Below, one piece after another: positions 1 to 8,671 of a DNA stretch of 43,777 bases. The position numbers were made by a program, and so were the translations under genes. The stretch covers positions 1 through 43,777 of the forward strand of contig CAJTQA010000028.1 of NCBI GenBank assembly GCA_910578455.1, read 5' to 3'. The first letter of the stretch is position 1. Every line of letters starts with the position of its first letter. The notes under the pieces are model-generated. The model ran no database searches, was not told the origin of the DNA, and saw only the letters and a list, made by a program, of their open reading frames with translations. The stretch comes from an uncultured Dorea sp. (GTDB lineage: Bacteria; Bacillota; Clostridia; Lachnospirales; Lachnospiraceae).

Positions 1-40
1 ATATTATCACATTTTCCCCACAAAGTAAAGAACAAGTTTT

Positions 41-74
41 CACTTTATACGCACTTTATACGCAACTTTATACG
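41..74. repeat. Three tandem 11-12 bp repeats
   Basis: Three head-to-tail copies of CACTTTATACG (41-51, 52-62) and CAACTTTATACG (63-74) lie immediately downstream of the stop codon of the DUF5688 gene. No function is evident. The repeats are exact apart from one inserted A in the third copy. Confidence 0.8.
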
Positions 75-77
75 CAA

Positions 78-953
78 TTACAGGATAAGCCTCTTTTTCT
101 CCCTGTCGTAGTAGTACGCATGATCCGACAGGATCTCCTCTTCGGCAACCTGCGTACGGTTAATCTCTCCCACCATCTGCGACAGCGGCTCCTTTCCTGG
201 GGCAGCCTTCTCCGGAATGATAATCACTTCATGAATACTGCTTGGCAGCACATAATAATTGCTTTTCAGGTACATCCCGATCCCCTCCAGCCTCCGGTCG
301 TAGAGTATCGCTGCCGATCCATAGCTGCGTATCCGGTTGCTCAGCACATACATATACTCCTCCCCGTCCTCCTGGGGCATGTCTGAAAGTTCTTCTATCA
401 CTTTGCTCATTGTAGAAAAATCATCCGGAAGGAGACGGCAGGTATTCTCCGATGCCTTCTTATACAAGTCTTCCCCGGACACGCCCCACATCCGCGCATG
501 TTCTCTGTTTACGGCCATGGTGGCCGTGCCGTGCCTTGTTATCTCTAACAGCACGCAAAACACAATAGCAAGATCCAGATAAGGGATATGCGGCACATTT
601 TCTAAAAATTTCTCATTTGCGCCTCTGTTTACCAGACGATAGATGATCCTGTCTTCCACTTTTTCATAATCCGTCATCTTCTCGGCATCCCACGATTTAC
701 GAAAACGGACTTCATGATATAGGCGCAGGATATCCGCGGCAATGTGATCCAGGGAATTTCCGTTCTGGAACTGCCGGTAATATTCTTCCAGGTAAATTGT
801 CGGGGATATATTGATTCCCCGCTCTGTCAGCATAATCCCCTTCCGGGTGACGCCGTTGTTTTTCTCTGCCGTGTGGGCACACACTTCTATCTTGTCTCTT
901 ACCACCTCTTTTACTTTTGTTTCTACTGCCTGTACAAATTGATAATAAGTCAT
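78..953 (-). CDS. DUF5688 family protein
   Basis: A soluble 291-residue protein with no signal peptide or membrane segment. I recognise the overall pattern (N-terminal YYQFVQAVETKVKE, then a middle part with MTDYEKVEDRIIYRLVNRG, then a C-terminal MYVLSNR and YVLPSSIHEVIIIPE) as the DUF5688 family, which is common and often multi-copy in Lachnospiraceae and has no known function. The start is supported by AAAAGGAG six bases upstream. It is a single gene with its own promoter, whose -35 falls in the efp terminator. The last residues run into a small tandem repeat. Family assignment is fairly sure; function is unknown. Confidence 0.8.
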   Translation of the reverse strand: MTYYQFVQAVETKVKEVVRDKIEVCAHTAEKNNGVTRKGIMLTERGINISPTIYLEEYYRQFQNGNSLDHIAADILRLYHEVRFRKSWDAEKMTDYEKVEDRIIYRLVNRGANEKFLENVPHIPYLDLAIVFCVLLEITRHGTATMAVNREHARMWGVSGEDLYKKASENTCRLLPDDFSTMSKVIEELSDMPQEDGEEYMYVLSNRIRSYGSAAILYDRRLEGIGMYLKSNYYVLPSSIHEVIIIPEKAAPGKEPLSQMVGEINRTQVAEEEILSDHAYYYDREKKRLIL

Positions 954-1049
954 AAATCTCCTTTTGCCGGGCGGTATTCGTTTTCATATGCCTTTTCTGA
1001 ATTATGGCAGGAACTCTGCCTTCGGAATTATCAGAATTGATAAAATATT

Positions 1050-1062
1050 ATGGTATTACCAT
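1050..1062. promoter_or_regulatory. 13-bp palindrome over the DUF5688 promoter (possible operator)
   Basis: ATGGTAATACCAT is a perfect dyad with a one-base centre. It overlaps the -10 box and the expected transcription start of the DUF5688 gene, which is where a repressor would bind. The regulator is unknown. Confidence 0.4.
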
Positions 1063-1089
1063 TATAAAAAAGCCCCGCATAAAATGCAA
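1061..1089 (-). promoter_or_regulatory. Promoter of the DUF5688 gene
   Basis: TTGCAT (1084-1089), a 17-bp spacer and a perfect TATAAT (1061-1066). The -35 lies inside the efp terminator hairpin, so termination and re-initiation share the same bases. Confidence 0.55.
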
Positions 1090-1099
1090 GGCTTTTTTT
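1066..1099 (-). terminator. Terminator of efp
   Basis: An interrupted stem (AAAAAGCC, CC/AA mismatch, GCAT, loop AAA, ATGC, GGCTTTTT) begins 14 bases after the efp stop codon and ends in a T-run on the minus strand. The A-run on the other side makes it nearly symmetrical. Confidence 0.8.
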
Positions 1100-1112
1100 C
1101 ATTTCCGTCTCA

Positions 1113-1670
1113 TTATGCTCTTGAAAGGTAATCTCCGGTACGGGTGTCAATCTTAATCTTCTCACCCTGCTCTACGAACAGCGGAACATTTACCTGCGCC
1201 CCTGTCTCCACGATTGCCGGCTTTGTCGCTCCCTGAGCGGTATCGCCCTTGAAACCTGGCTCTGTCTCCGTAATCTCAAGCTCTACCGTGAGCGGAGGCT
1301 CTATCGCAAACACGCTGCCCTGATAAGAGCTGAGTTTTACATTTTCATTCTCCCTTACGAATTTAAGCGAGTCGCCAACCGTCTCGGCATTAACCGCAAT
1401 CTGCTCAAACGTCTCATTATCCATGAAGTTAAAGAGGTCTCCGTCATTGTACAGATACTGCATCTCTTTTCTTTCAATGTGCGCGTTCTCAAATTTCTCC
1501 GTCGGCCGGAATGTTTTTTCCACCACGCCGCCATTAATGATGTTTTTCAGTTTTGTACGGACAAACGCCGCTCCCTTTCCAGGCTTTACATGCTGAAACT
1601 CCAATATCTGATAAACATTTCCCTCAATTTCCACAGTAAGTCCATTTTTAAAATCGCCTGCTGATACCAT
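1113..1670 (-). CDS. efp: Elongation factor P
   Basis: EF-P binds ribosomes stalled at consecutive prolines and stimulates peptide bond formation. The 185-residue length is typical, and the three beta-barrel domains are all present. The KPGKGAA loop near residues 29-35 carries the conserved lysine (K32) that is post-translationally modified in many bacteria. I place the start at MVSAGDFK, not at the upstream in-frame ATG at 1703, because TAAGGAGG lies seven bases before it. It is monocistronic, with its own promoter and terminator. A 5-bp GTGCC/GGCAC hairpin sits just upstream of the ribosome binding site. Confidence 0.97.
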   Translation of the reverse strand: MVSAGDFKNGLTVEIEGNVYQILEFQHVKPGKGAAFVRTKLKNIINGGVVEKTFRPTEKFENAHIERKEMQYLYNDGDLFNFMDNETFEQIAVNAETVGDSLKFVRENENVKLSSYQGSVFAIEPPLTVELEITETEPGFKGDTAQGATKPAIVETGAQVNVPLFVEQGEKIKIDTRTGDYLSRA

Positions 1671-1726
1671 GCTAATCCTCCTTAAATTGTGCCCGAATGG
1701 CACTGTACGTTCTTTTCACTTTTATA

Positions 1727-1755
1727 ATTCTATAATATATTACGCCTTTTTTCAA
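1727..1755 (-). promoter_or_regulatory. Promoter of efp
   Basis: TTGAAA (1750-1755), a 17-bp spacer and TAGAAT (1727-1732), giving a leader of about 50 bases before the efp start. Confidence 0.6.
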
Positions 1756-1796
1756 CCTTTTTTTATCGATGCCCCTGATTCGTCCGTGCTAAAAAC

Positions 1797-2297
1797 CTAA
1801 TTTTTTTTGCTCCTCCCATAAAAGTACAAAACAATCCTCTCCAGATAGCGTTTCAGGACAATCTGCATCTCTTCCCTTGGATGAATCGGCTTCACTAGAA
1901 TATTGCTTATCCCAGCGCGCTTTGCCCCCCACACATCGGTAAAAAGCTGGTCTCCGACAAACAGCGTGTCCGCTGTCTTGGTCCCCATGATCTCCATTGC
2001 CTTTTTATAATTTTTTGTGGACGGCTTATGGGCATTATAGACATAATCCACCTGTATGTCCTCGTTAAACATTTTAACTCTCGGCTCCTGGTTGTTCGAG
2101 ATCAGGCAGCATCGGAAACCAATTTCCTTAAGCCGTTGAAACAGCTCCTTCGCCCGCCTGTCCGCAGGCGCTCCGTGAGGCACCAGCGTATTGTCTATGT
2201 CGAAAATGAGGCCCCTTACCCCCTCTTCATACAATTTTTCATAATTGATCACATAAGCAGATGCCACATATCTGTCCGGAAAAAACATATCAAACAT
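1797..2297 (-). CDS. YqeG family HAD phosphatase
   Basis: A 166-residue HAD-superfamily, subclass IIIA protein. Motif I is FDIDNTLVPH near residues 32-41 (nucleophile and acid/base aspartates), motif II is LISNNQ, the lysine motif is around KPSTKNYKKA, and motif IV is VGDQLFTDVWGAKRAG. YqeG proteins are conserved in Firmicutes; the substrate is not established (a phosphatidylglycerophosphate phosphatase-like role has been proposed for relatives). The start overlaps the end of aroK by 8 bases, indicating translational coupling in an amidase-aroK-yqeG operon. Confidence 0.88.
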   Translation of the reverse strand: MFDMFFPDRYVASAYVINYEKLYEEGVRGLIFDIDNTLVPHGAPADRRAKELFQRLKEIGFRCCLISNNQEPRVKMFNEDIQVDYVYNAHKPSTKNYKKAMEIMGTKTADTLFVGDQLFTDVWGAKRAGISNILVKPIHPREEMQIVLKRYLERIVLYFYGRSKKN

Positions 2298-2853
2298 TAT
2301 TCTTCACCCTTTTTATACTTTTAAGTTTCTGCGCCAGCTCCGCGCATATCTGCAAGACATCCTTCCCGTCGGTATCGATTACGATGTCCGCCGCTTTTTC
2401 ATACCGCTCCCGCCGTTCTTCCATGAGCTGTGCAATTGCCCCGGCATTTTTCCTTCCCTTAAGCACCGGCCTGTCATTGCCAAGGCTGACCCGACTAAGT
2501 ATCACTTCCGGGCTTGCGGTAAGCAGCACCACATATCCGTTCTTCTTCATCCTGTCCACATTGCATTCCCGGAGGGGAACCCCGCCGCCGCAGGATATGA
2601 CGGTGCTTTTTTCACACTCCAGCTCCATGAGCAGTTCCGTCTCCCGCTCTCTGAAATACTCCTCTCCGTAAGTTTCAAAAATTTCCGGGATGCTCATCCT
2701 CTCCCGTTCGGCTATCGCCTGATCCATCTCCACTGTCTTCATGCCGAACATCCGGCTTAAGCTAGCCGCCACCGTGCTCTTCCCGACCCCCATAAATCCA
2801 ATGAGGGCGATATTGAAGTCAAAAGATTCTCTGTAATTTTCCTGCTCTTTCAT
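2290..2853 (-). CDS. aroK: Shikimate kinase
   Basis: Shikimate kinase phosphorylates shikimate with ATP in the fifth step of chorismate synthesis. The Walker A loop GFMGVGKST is near residues 19-27. The shikimate-binding positions are an aspartate in VEMDQAIAERE, the arginine in EYFRERE and the GGG of ISCGGGVP; the lid arginine is in ERRERYEKAAD. At 187 residues it is slightly longer than the usual 170 because of a basic C-terminal tail. It overlaps the amidase gene upstream by 4 bases (ATGA) and yqeG downstream by 8. No other aro genes are nearby. Confidence 0.95.
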   Translation of the reverse strand: MKEQENYRESFDFNIALIGFMGVGKSTVAASLSRMFGMKTVEMDQAIAERERMSIPEIFETYGEEYFRERETELLMELECEKSTVISCGGGVPLRECNVDRMKKNGYVVLLTASPEVILSRVSLGNDRPVLKGRKNAGAIAQLMEERRERYEKAADIVIDTDGKDVLQICAELAQKLKSIKRVKNNV

Positions 2854-3590
2854 GCCGCATCCCCCGCCGTCTCAATTGCTTTTTTTATATCCTCCCTGAA
2901 ACCTTCCCACGCTTTCTCGTTCTCGACAAAATGTTTCGGGCAATTTTTCCCGGTCACGTCATAATGCCGAATCACATCCTCCTGGCTCAGGTCAAACTTC
3001 AGGCAGAGCCAGGCACAAAGCCGCACCATAGATCTGTAGGTAGCCTCCGTAAACTCGCCGCTTTCGTCCGGATGGCAGCACTCGATGGACACGGTGTCTA
3101 TGTTCCGCTCATTGGAGGCATATGCCACCTCCCATGTGGGCACGCACTGGACAATCTCACCGTCAATCCCTACGATAAAATTACTGCTGCTTTTTGTCTG
3201 GTGGCTGTCTTTAAGACCTTCGAAATAATTCCGGTTTGCGATGGCTGTCGCTCCCGGGTTCGCAGTATAGTGCACGACGATTCCCCTGATCTTCCCCGTC
3301 TCGGTTCCGGGCCTCGAATAGGGATTCACCGTGAGCAGCTCCACGTCAATATCCGGTTTGGAGGCATCAACCTTGTCATTTTCCATCTCAAAATAATTTC
3401 TTGTCAGCAAAGACGGCTTTACGATCTTTATAACAACAAGCGCAATCAGGATAACACTCAGCAAAACAAGGCCCAGCTGCATCCTCTGCCGGACCTTCTT
3501 TTTCTTCTGCGCGCCATTAAGCCCGCTGCCGTTTTTTTTAATCTTCTGATTGTTTCCTTGTTTCTTTTTTCCTGTGTGCTTCTTTTTCAT
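2850..3590 (-). CDS. Membrane-anchored N-acetylmuramoyl-L-alanine amidase
   Basis: A cell-wall hydrolase of the amidase_2 (T7-lysozyme/PGRP) fold, which cuts between muramic acid and the stem peptide. The N-terminus is very lysine-rich (residues 1-36), followed by one membrane helix (about 39-59), so the enzyme domain (about 90-240) is extracellular. Zinc ligands can be read as the His of VVHYTANPG, the His of VIRHYDVTG and the Cys of GKNCPKHF; a glutamate sits in VSIECCHP. The gene heads a tightly overlapping set with aroK and yqeG. GGAG lies upstream of the start. The family is secure; the physiological substrate is inferred. Confidence 0.92.
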   Translation of the reverse strand: MKKKHTGKKKQGNNQKIKKNGSGLNGAQKKKKVRQRMQLGLVLLSVILIALVVIKIVKPSLLTRNYFEMENDKVDASKPDIDVELLTVNPYSRPGTETGKIRGIVVHYTANPGATAIANRNYFEGLKDSHQTKSSSNFIVGIDGEIVQCVPTWEVAYASNERNIDTVSIECCHPDESGEFTEATYRSMVRLCAWLCLKFDLSQEDVIRHYDVTGKNCPKHFVENEKAWEGFREDIKKAIETAGDAA

Positions 3591-3709
3591 CCTGTACTTT
3601 CTCCATCCGTTCTCAAAAACATCCTGTCAGTAACAATCATACCACATATTTTTGATAATAGAATGAATAGTTGCTTAAAAACTTATGAAGATTCCCTGAC
3701 CTGTACCGG

Positions 3710-4744
3710 CTAAGGCATCTGATAAAAACGATAAACCGTCGTAGTGTCATAAGTTTCCCCTGCCTTTACCACAGGACCCTCAAAATGCTCTTTATGGACT
3801 GCATCCGGAAAATACTGAGTCTCAAAGCAGGCTCCGTGCCGCCTGAGATATCCGGCTCCGCCCTTCCCCTCTTCTCTCTCAAGGAAATTGCCTACATAAA
3901 ACTGCATTCCCGGAAGGTCTGTCGATACCTCCATGGCAATTCCCGTCTCCAAAGAACGAAGATTTGCAACAGGGCGCAGGCCGCTGCCCTTTAATACCCA
4001 GTTATGATCGTACCCCTGCCCGAAATTCAATGCTTCATAGTCTTCTTCTATATCTCTCCCAATCGCTTTATATTCCCTGAAATCCATAGGAGTTCCCTCT
4101 ACAGGCACAATCTCTCCGGTAGGGATGGATGCCGCATCTGCCCTTGTATAGGCGTCTGCCGCGATCATCGCTTCGTGGGAAAGGATATCTCCCGAATCAT
4201 GGCCTGACAGATTAAAATAGCTGTGGTTCGTAAGATTCAGAAGGGTGTCTTCCTCCGGCCGCGCGAGGTAATGGATCTTAAGCTCATTTGCCTCCGTCAG
4301 CTCATAAGTGACCGACACCTTCACATCCCCCGGGTATCCCTGATCGCCGTCAAAACTGTCCAGGAGGAACGTAACGCTTCTCTCATCTGCGTCTTGCGCC
4401 TTCCACATACGCTTATTGTAGTAATCTCTTCCTCCATGGAGGGAATTTCCATTGTCATTGTCCGTCAGCCTGTAGCTTTTTCCGTTCAGCTCAAACGATG
4501 CTCCGCCGATGCGGTTCGCAACCCTTCCGACCGTGGCGCCGAAATGACATGTTCCTTTCTCATAATCCCCTGCCGTATCATATCCCAGCACTACGTCCTT
4601 CTGATTCCCGTTTTTATCCGGCACAAGCAGCCTTACCAGCGTTGCCCCGTAATCCGAGACCGCCGCCTCCATGCCGGCTGAATTTTTCAAAATGTATAAG
4701 CTCGCCTGCTCCGCGTCTCCTGTCTTTCCAAACTCACAAATCAT
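3710..4744 (-). CDS. galM: Aldose 1-epimerase (mutarotase)
   Basis: Interconverts alpha and beta anomers of galactose or glucose, at the entry to the Leloir pathway. The 344-residue length is normal. The catalytic histidine is in LTNHSYFNLSG near residue 175, and the catalytic glutamate is in ACFETQYFPD near residue 308. The N-terminal GATVGRVANRI and SLHGG are further family signatures. It begins 20 bases after guaB, with GAGGG upstream, so the two are probably co-transcribed although their pathways are unrelated. No other gal genes are in the window. Confidence 0.94.
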   Translation of the reverse strand: MICEFGKTGDAEQASLYILKNSAGMEAAVSDYGATLVRLLVPDKNGNQKDVVLGYDTAGDYEKGTCHFGATVGRVANRIGGASFELNGKSYRLTDNDNGNSLHGGRDYYNKRMWKAQDADERSVTFLLDSFDGDQGYPGDVKVSVTYELTEANELKIHYLARPEEDTLLNLTNHSYFNLSGHDSGDILSHEAMIAADAYTRADAASIPTGEIVPVEGTPMDFREYKAIGRDIEEDYEALNFGQGYDHNWVLKGSGLRPVANLRSLETGIAMEVSTDLPGMQFYVGNFLEREEGKGGAGYLRRHGACFETQYFPDAVHKEHFEGPVVKAGETYDTTTVYRFYQMP

Positions 4745-4764
4745 CTCTTAACCCTCTTGACTGT

Positions 4765-6219
4765 CTATTCATTTACGCTGTAATTCGGTGCTTCCTTCGT
4801 GATATGTATATCATGGGGATGGCTTTCCTTTAAGGATGCGGAAGATATCTTTACAAACTGCCCGGTCTTCTTTAAATCCTCAATCGTTGCCGCCCCGCAG
4901 TAGCCCATTCCGGAACGCAGCCCGCCTACAAGCTGGAATACGGTATCTTCTACCAGCCCTTTGTACGCAACCCTGCCTTCCACTCCTTCCGGCACAAGTT
5001 TTTTCGCGTCCGACTGGAAATACCGGTCCTTGCTGCCGTTTTCCATCGCCGCGATAGATCCCATGCCGCGGTATACCTTGTACTTTCTTCCCTGATACAG
5101 TTCGTAATCTCCAGGGCTCTCATCGCATCCTGCAAGCATGCTGCCCATCATGCAAACATTTGCCCCGGCTGCAATCGCTTTCGTCATATCGCCGGAATAC
5201 TTGATCCCGCCGTCTGCAATAATTGGGATGCCGTACTTATCCGCCGCCTCATAGCAAGCCATCACCGCAGTGATCTGAGGAACTCCGATTCCCGCCACCA
5301 CGCGGGTGGTGCAGATAGAGCCCGGGCCAATCCCTACTTTCACCGCGTCTGCCCCGGCTTTAATAAGCGCCTCGGCAGCGGCAGCCGTCGCCACGTTGCC
5401 GGCGATGACCTGAAGTTCCGGGAACGTTGATTTTACCATGTCCACGGTGCGGAGCACATTCGCGGAATGCCCGTGGGCCGAATCCATCACAACCACGTCA
5501 ACCTTTGCTTCCACAAGAGCTTTCGCCCTGTCAATGCAGTCCGGCGTGATGCCGATTGCGGCCCCGCACAGGAGCCTGCCCTGGGAGTCCTTTGCGGACA
5601 GCGGGTAACGAATCTGCTTCTCAATATCCTTGATCGTGATAAGACCCTTTAAATTAAAATTGTCGTCCACGATCGGCAGCTTTTCCTTCCTTGCCTTTGC
5701 AAGGATCTTCTTCGCCTCATCAAGCGTAATCCCTTCCTTTGCCGTGATAAGGCCCTCGGATGTCATGCACTCTTTTATCTTCCTTGTAAAGTCTGTCTCG
5801 AATTTAAGGTCGCGGTTTGTGATGATGCCCACCAGTTTCCTGCCCTCCGTGATCGGAACGCCCGAAATCCTGAATTTCCCCATAAGATTATTGGCATCTT
5901 CAAGCGTATGCTCCGGAGACAGGTAAAAAGGATCCGTGATAACGCCGTTTTCGGAACGCTTTACCTTGTCCACTTCTTCCGCCTGCCGTTCAACGGACAT
6001 GTTTTTATGGATGATGCCGATTCCCCCCTGCCTCGCCATGGCAATCGCCATGCGATGCTCCGTCACCGTATCCATGCCGGCGCTCATCATCGGTATATTG
6101 AGCCTGATCTCTTTTGTCAGATGCGTTGACAGATCCACCTGATTCGGAATCACTTCTGAATATGCCGGTACTAAAAGCACATCGTCAAATGTAATGCCTT
6201 CTCCAATAATCCTTCCCAT
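4765..6219 (-). CDS. guaB: IMP dehydrogenase
   Basis: Catalyses NAD-dependent oxidation of IMP to XMP, the committed step of guanine nucleotide synthesis. The 484-residue protein has the (beta/alpha)8 barrel interrupted by a CBS-domain pair (about residues 93-203). The active-site cysteine is in GPGSICTTR near residue 303, the IMP phosphate site in GGIKYSGD and GSMLAG, and the mobile flap arginine and tyrosine are around YRGMGS and GRVAYKG. The SD is AGAGAGG. The product GTP is also a ligand of CodY, encoded 4 kb away. Confidence 0.97.
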   Translation of the reverse strand: MGRIIGEGITFDDVLLVPAYSEVIPNQVDLSTHLTKEIRLNIPMMSAGMDTVTEHRMAIAMARQGGIGIIHKNMSVERQAEEVDKVKRSENGVITDPFYLSPEHTLEDANNLMGKFRISGVPITEGRKLVGIITNRDLKFETDFTRKIKECMTSEGLITAKEGITLDEAKKILAKARKEKLPIVDDNFNLKGLITIKDIEKQIRYPLSAKDSQGRLLCGAAIGITPDCIDRAKALVEAKVDVVVMDSAHGHSANVLRTVDMVKSTFPELQVIAGNVATAAAAEALIKAGADAVKVGIGPGSICTTRVVAGIGVPQITAVMACYEAADKYGIPIIADGGIKYSGDMTKAIAAGANVCMMGSMLAGCDESPGDYELYQGRKYKVYRGMGSIAAMENGSKDRYFQSDAKKLVPEGVEGRVAYKGLVEDTVFQLVGGLRSGMGYCGAATIEDLKKTGQFVKISSASLKESHPHDIHITKEAPNYSVNE

Positions 6220-6278
6220 GATTGTTACCTCTCTTCCTCTCTTATCGTAAATGCAGTTATTTGGAATTATTAAATGCT

Positions 6279-6308
6279 ATAATAACGAATACCATATCCC
6301 TTTGTCAA
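6279..6308 (-). promoter_or_regulatory. Promoter of guaB-galM
   Basis: Perfect TTGACA (6303-6308), an 18-bp spacer and TATTAT (6279-6284). The leader to the guaB start is short (about 50 bases), and I see no riboswitch in it. Confidence 0.7.
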
Positions 6309-6351
6309 CAAAATCTTTCCTTTTTCCGCATATTTTAAGCCTGCCGACACA

Positions 6352-6840
6352 CTACCGGACCACCTTCCGGGGAGCCAGCATGGAAATCCCTTCAATAATC
6401 GTATCATTAGGCTCAAAGATCAGCTTTGTCAGCTGCCCGTTGCTTGCCACCACCAAAGCATATTTCCTTCCGTCCTTCGAGCAGGAGCTAAGGTCGAGCA
6501 CCCTTGCCCTCTGGTACTGGTTAAGCTGAGGCGAATCAGCCGGCGCAAGGATCTCCACCTCTTTTACATTTGCAGAAAAAAGACGTTTCCTTTTTGATTT
6601 GTGCATGATCTTATCAATATCCAGGTCTCCATTTATATACAGGTACTCATATTCCACGTCCAGCCGCGTCATCAAAAACCACACCAGCGCGATAACAACG
6701 ATAGGAATAAGCAGCCCCACGGGAAAGATAAATACTGTCAGCACGGAGACAATCGCAAATGCGGCAAGGACTGCCTTTGTCACCAGATCTTTCGTGCTTG
6801 TCTGCTTTTTAATTAACTGTTCCGTATAAAAGTCATTCAT
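6352..6840 (-). CDS. DUF6106 family membrane protein
   Basis: A 162-residue protein with two adjacent membrane helices (about residues 22-55, AVLAAFAIVSVLTVFIFP and LLIPIVVIALVWFLM) and a soluble C-terminal domain with conserved-looking motifs DVEYEYLYINGDLDID and RARVLDLSSCSKD. I recognise it as DUF6106, a Clostridia family of unknown function. I choose the ATG at 6840 because GGAGG lies eight bases upstream; the GTG at 6855 contains that SD and has none of its own. The gene stands alone between the groEL terminator and the guaB promoter. A 6-bp GTGCCG/CGGCAC hairpin (6869-6887) precedes the SD. Confidence 0.8.
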   Translation of the reverse strand: MNDFYTEQLIKKQTSTKDLVTKAVLAAFAIVSVLTVFIFPVGLLIPIVVIALVWFLMTRLDVEYEYLYINGDLDIDKIMHKSKRKRLFSANVKEVEILAPADSPQLNQYQRARVLDLSSCSKDGRKYALVVASNGQLTKLIFEPNDTIIEGISMLAPRKVVR

Positions 6841-6931
6841 ACCCATATCCTCCACTTGTTTTCTTCCGGTGCCGAAAATTCCGGCACTGTTTATCTCTTC
6901 TGGAACATTGTAACATATTTTATACGAAAAT

Positions 6932-6956
6932 GGGAACTCTCCCGCAAAGAGTTCCC
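6932..6956 (-). terminator. Terminator of groES-groEL
   Basis: Perfect 8-bp stem GGGAACTC/GAGTTCCC with a 9-base loop, 25 bases after the groEL stop. It is flanked by an A-run before and a moderate T-run (ATTTTCG) after on the minus strand. Confidence 0.75.
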
Positions 6957-6980
6957 AAAAAATTCATTTATTTTTCTTTC

Positions 6981-8606
6981 TTACATCATGCCCATTCCTG
7001 CGCCCGCGCCCGCCGGCATTGCCGGAGCATCTTCCTTGATATTCGCAACTACAGATTCCGTAGTAAGCAGTGTAGATGCAACGCTTGTGGCATTCTGAAG
7101 CGCGCTTCTTGTAACTTTCGCAGGATCAAGGATTCCGTTTTCAACCATGTCCACATACTCCTCTGTCAGCACGTCGAATCCGGTTCCCGCCTCAGACTCT
7201 GACACTTTGTTGATGATCACGGAGCCCTCTAAGCCTGCATTTGCAGCAATGTGGAACAATGGAGACTCTAAAGCCTTGAGCACGACATTCGCACCGGTCT
7301 TCTCATCGCCGCTCATCTCTGCCGCCATCTTAGCAACCTCTTTTGCAGCATGGATATACGCGGAGCCGCCTCCTGCGATGATTCCTTCCTCCACTGCCGC
7401 TCTTGTAGCCGCAAGGGCATCCTCCATGCGGAGTTTCGCTTCCTTCATCTCTGTCTCTGTCGCAGCTCCTACGCGGATAACTGCCACGCCGCCTGCCAGT
7501 TTCGCAAGCCTCTCCTGAAGTTTCTCGCGGTCAAAGTCAGATGTCGTCTCCTCAATCTGAGTCTTGATCTGGGCTACGCGGTCAGAGATCTCTTTCTTAT
7601 CCCCGCATCCGTCTACGATTACCGTATTTTCTTTCTGTACCTTAACGGATTTCGCGCGTCCAAGCTGATCTAAAGTCGTCTCCTTAAGATCCATGCCAAG
7701 CTCGTCGGAAACAACCTGGCCGCCTGTCAGGACAGCGATATCCTTAAGCATCTCTTTCCTTCTGTCGCCGTATCCCGGAGCCTTAACTGCCACTACGTTG
7801 AAGGTTCCTCTCAGCTTATTGACGATCAGGGTGGTAAGCGCCTCGCCCTCGATATCCTCAGCGATGATAAGGAGCCTTGCGCCGGACTGCACGATCTGCT
7901 CAAGGAGCGGAAGGATATCCTGGATATTGGAAATCTTCTTATCTGTAATCAGGATATAGGGCTCCTCTAAGTTTGCCTCCATCTTATCCATGTCTGTCGC
8001 CATATATGCGGAGATGTAGCCCCTGTCAAACTGCATTCCTTCTACAAGGTCAAGCTCTGTCTTCATAGTCTTGGATTCCTCGATGGTGATCACGCCGTCA
8101 TTGGAAACTTTCTCCATAGCATCTGCCACCATCTCGCCAACCTCTGCGTCTCCTGCGGAAATCGCCGCAACCTTCGCGATCTGGTCTTTATCCTTCACCT
8201 TGCTGGACATGCCCTCAATCGCCTCTACCGCCTTTTCTGTCGCTTTCTTCATACCCTTGCGGAGAATGATCGGATTCGCCCCTGCCGCCAGGTTCTTGAT
8301 GCCCTCATGCACCATAGCCTGTGCAAGAACGGTAGCTGTCGTTGTTCCGTCGCCGGCCACATCGTTAGTCTTTGACGCAACTTCCTTGATAAGCTGTGCG
8401 CCCATGTTCTCGAACGCATCCTCAAGCTCAATCTCTTTGGCAATCGTCACACCGTCATTCGTGATAAGCGGCGCGCCGAAAGATTTGTCAAGCACGACAT
8501 TTCTTCCCTTCGGTCCAAGGGTTACTCTTACTGTATCGGCAAGCTGGTTCACGCCTGCCTCTAATGCTCCTCTGGCATCTGCTCCATATTTGATTTCCTT
8601 TGCCAT
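6981..8606 (-). CDS. groL: Chaperonin GroEL (Hsp60)
   Basis: The 60-kDa chaperonin that folds proteins in an ATP-driven double-ring chamber with GroES. It is 541 residues, the usual length. Recognisable parts are the nucleotide-binding TLGPKGRNVVLDK and DGTTTATVLAQAM, the apical domain with EGMQFDRGYIS, the equatorial EEGIIAGGGSAY, and the flexible Gly/Met tail ending GAGAGMGMM. It begins 65 bases after groES with AGGAGG upstream, and ends at a clear hairpin terminator. Expression follows the CIRCE-controlled groES promoter. Confidence 0.99.
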   Translation of the reverse strand: MAKEIKYGADARGALEAGVNQLADTVRVTLGPKGRNVVLDKSFGAPLITNDGVTIAKEIELEDAFENMGAQLIKEVASKTNDVAGDGTTTATVLAQAMVHEGIKNLAAGANPIILRKGMKKATEKAVEAIEGMSSKVKDKDQIAKVAAISAGDAEVGEMVADAMEKVSNDGVITIEESKTMKTELDLVEGMQFDRGYISAYMATDMDKMEANLEEPYILITDKKISNIQDILPLLEQIVQSGARLLIIAEDIEGEALTTLIVNKLRGTFNVVAVKAPGYGDRRKEMLKDIAVLTGGQVVSDELGMDLKETTLDQLGRAKSVKVQKENTVIVDGCGDKKEISDRVAQIKTQIEETTSDFDREKLQERLAKLAGGVAVIRVGAATETEMKEAKLRMEDALAATRAAVEEGIIAGGGSAYIHAAKEVAKMAAEMSGDEKTGANVVLKALESPLFHIAANAGLEGSVIINKVSESEAGTGFDVLTEEYVDMVENGILDPAKVTRSALQNATSVASTLLTTESVVANIKEDAPAMPAGAGAGMGMM

Positions 8607-8671
8607 GATCGTATTCCTCCTGTTTCTTTATTCTATCATTAACATTGTTCTATAATTGGCTCTGTTATCTC

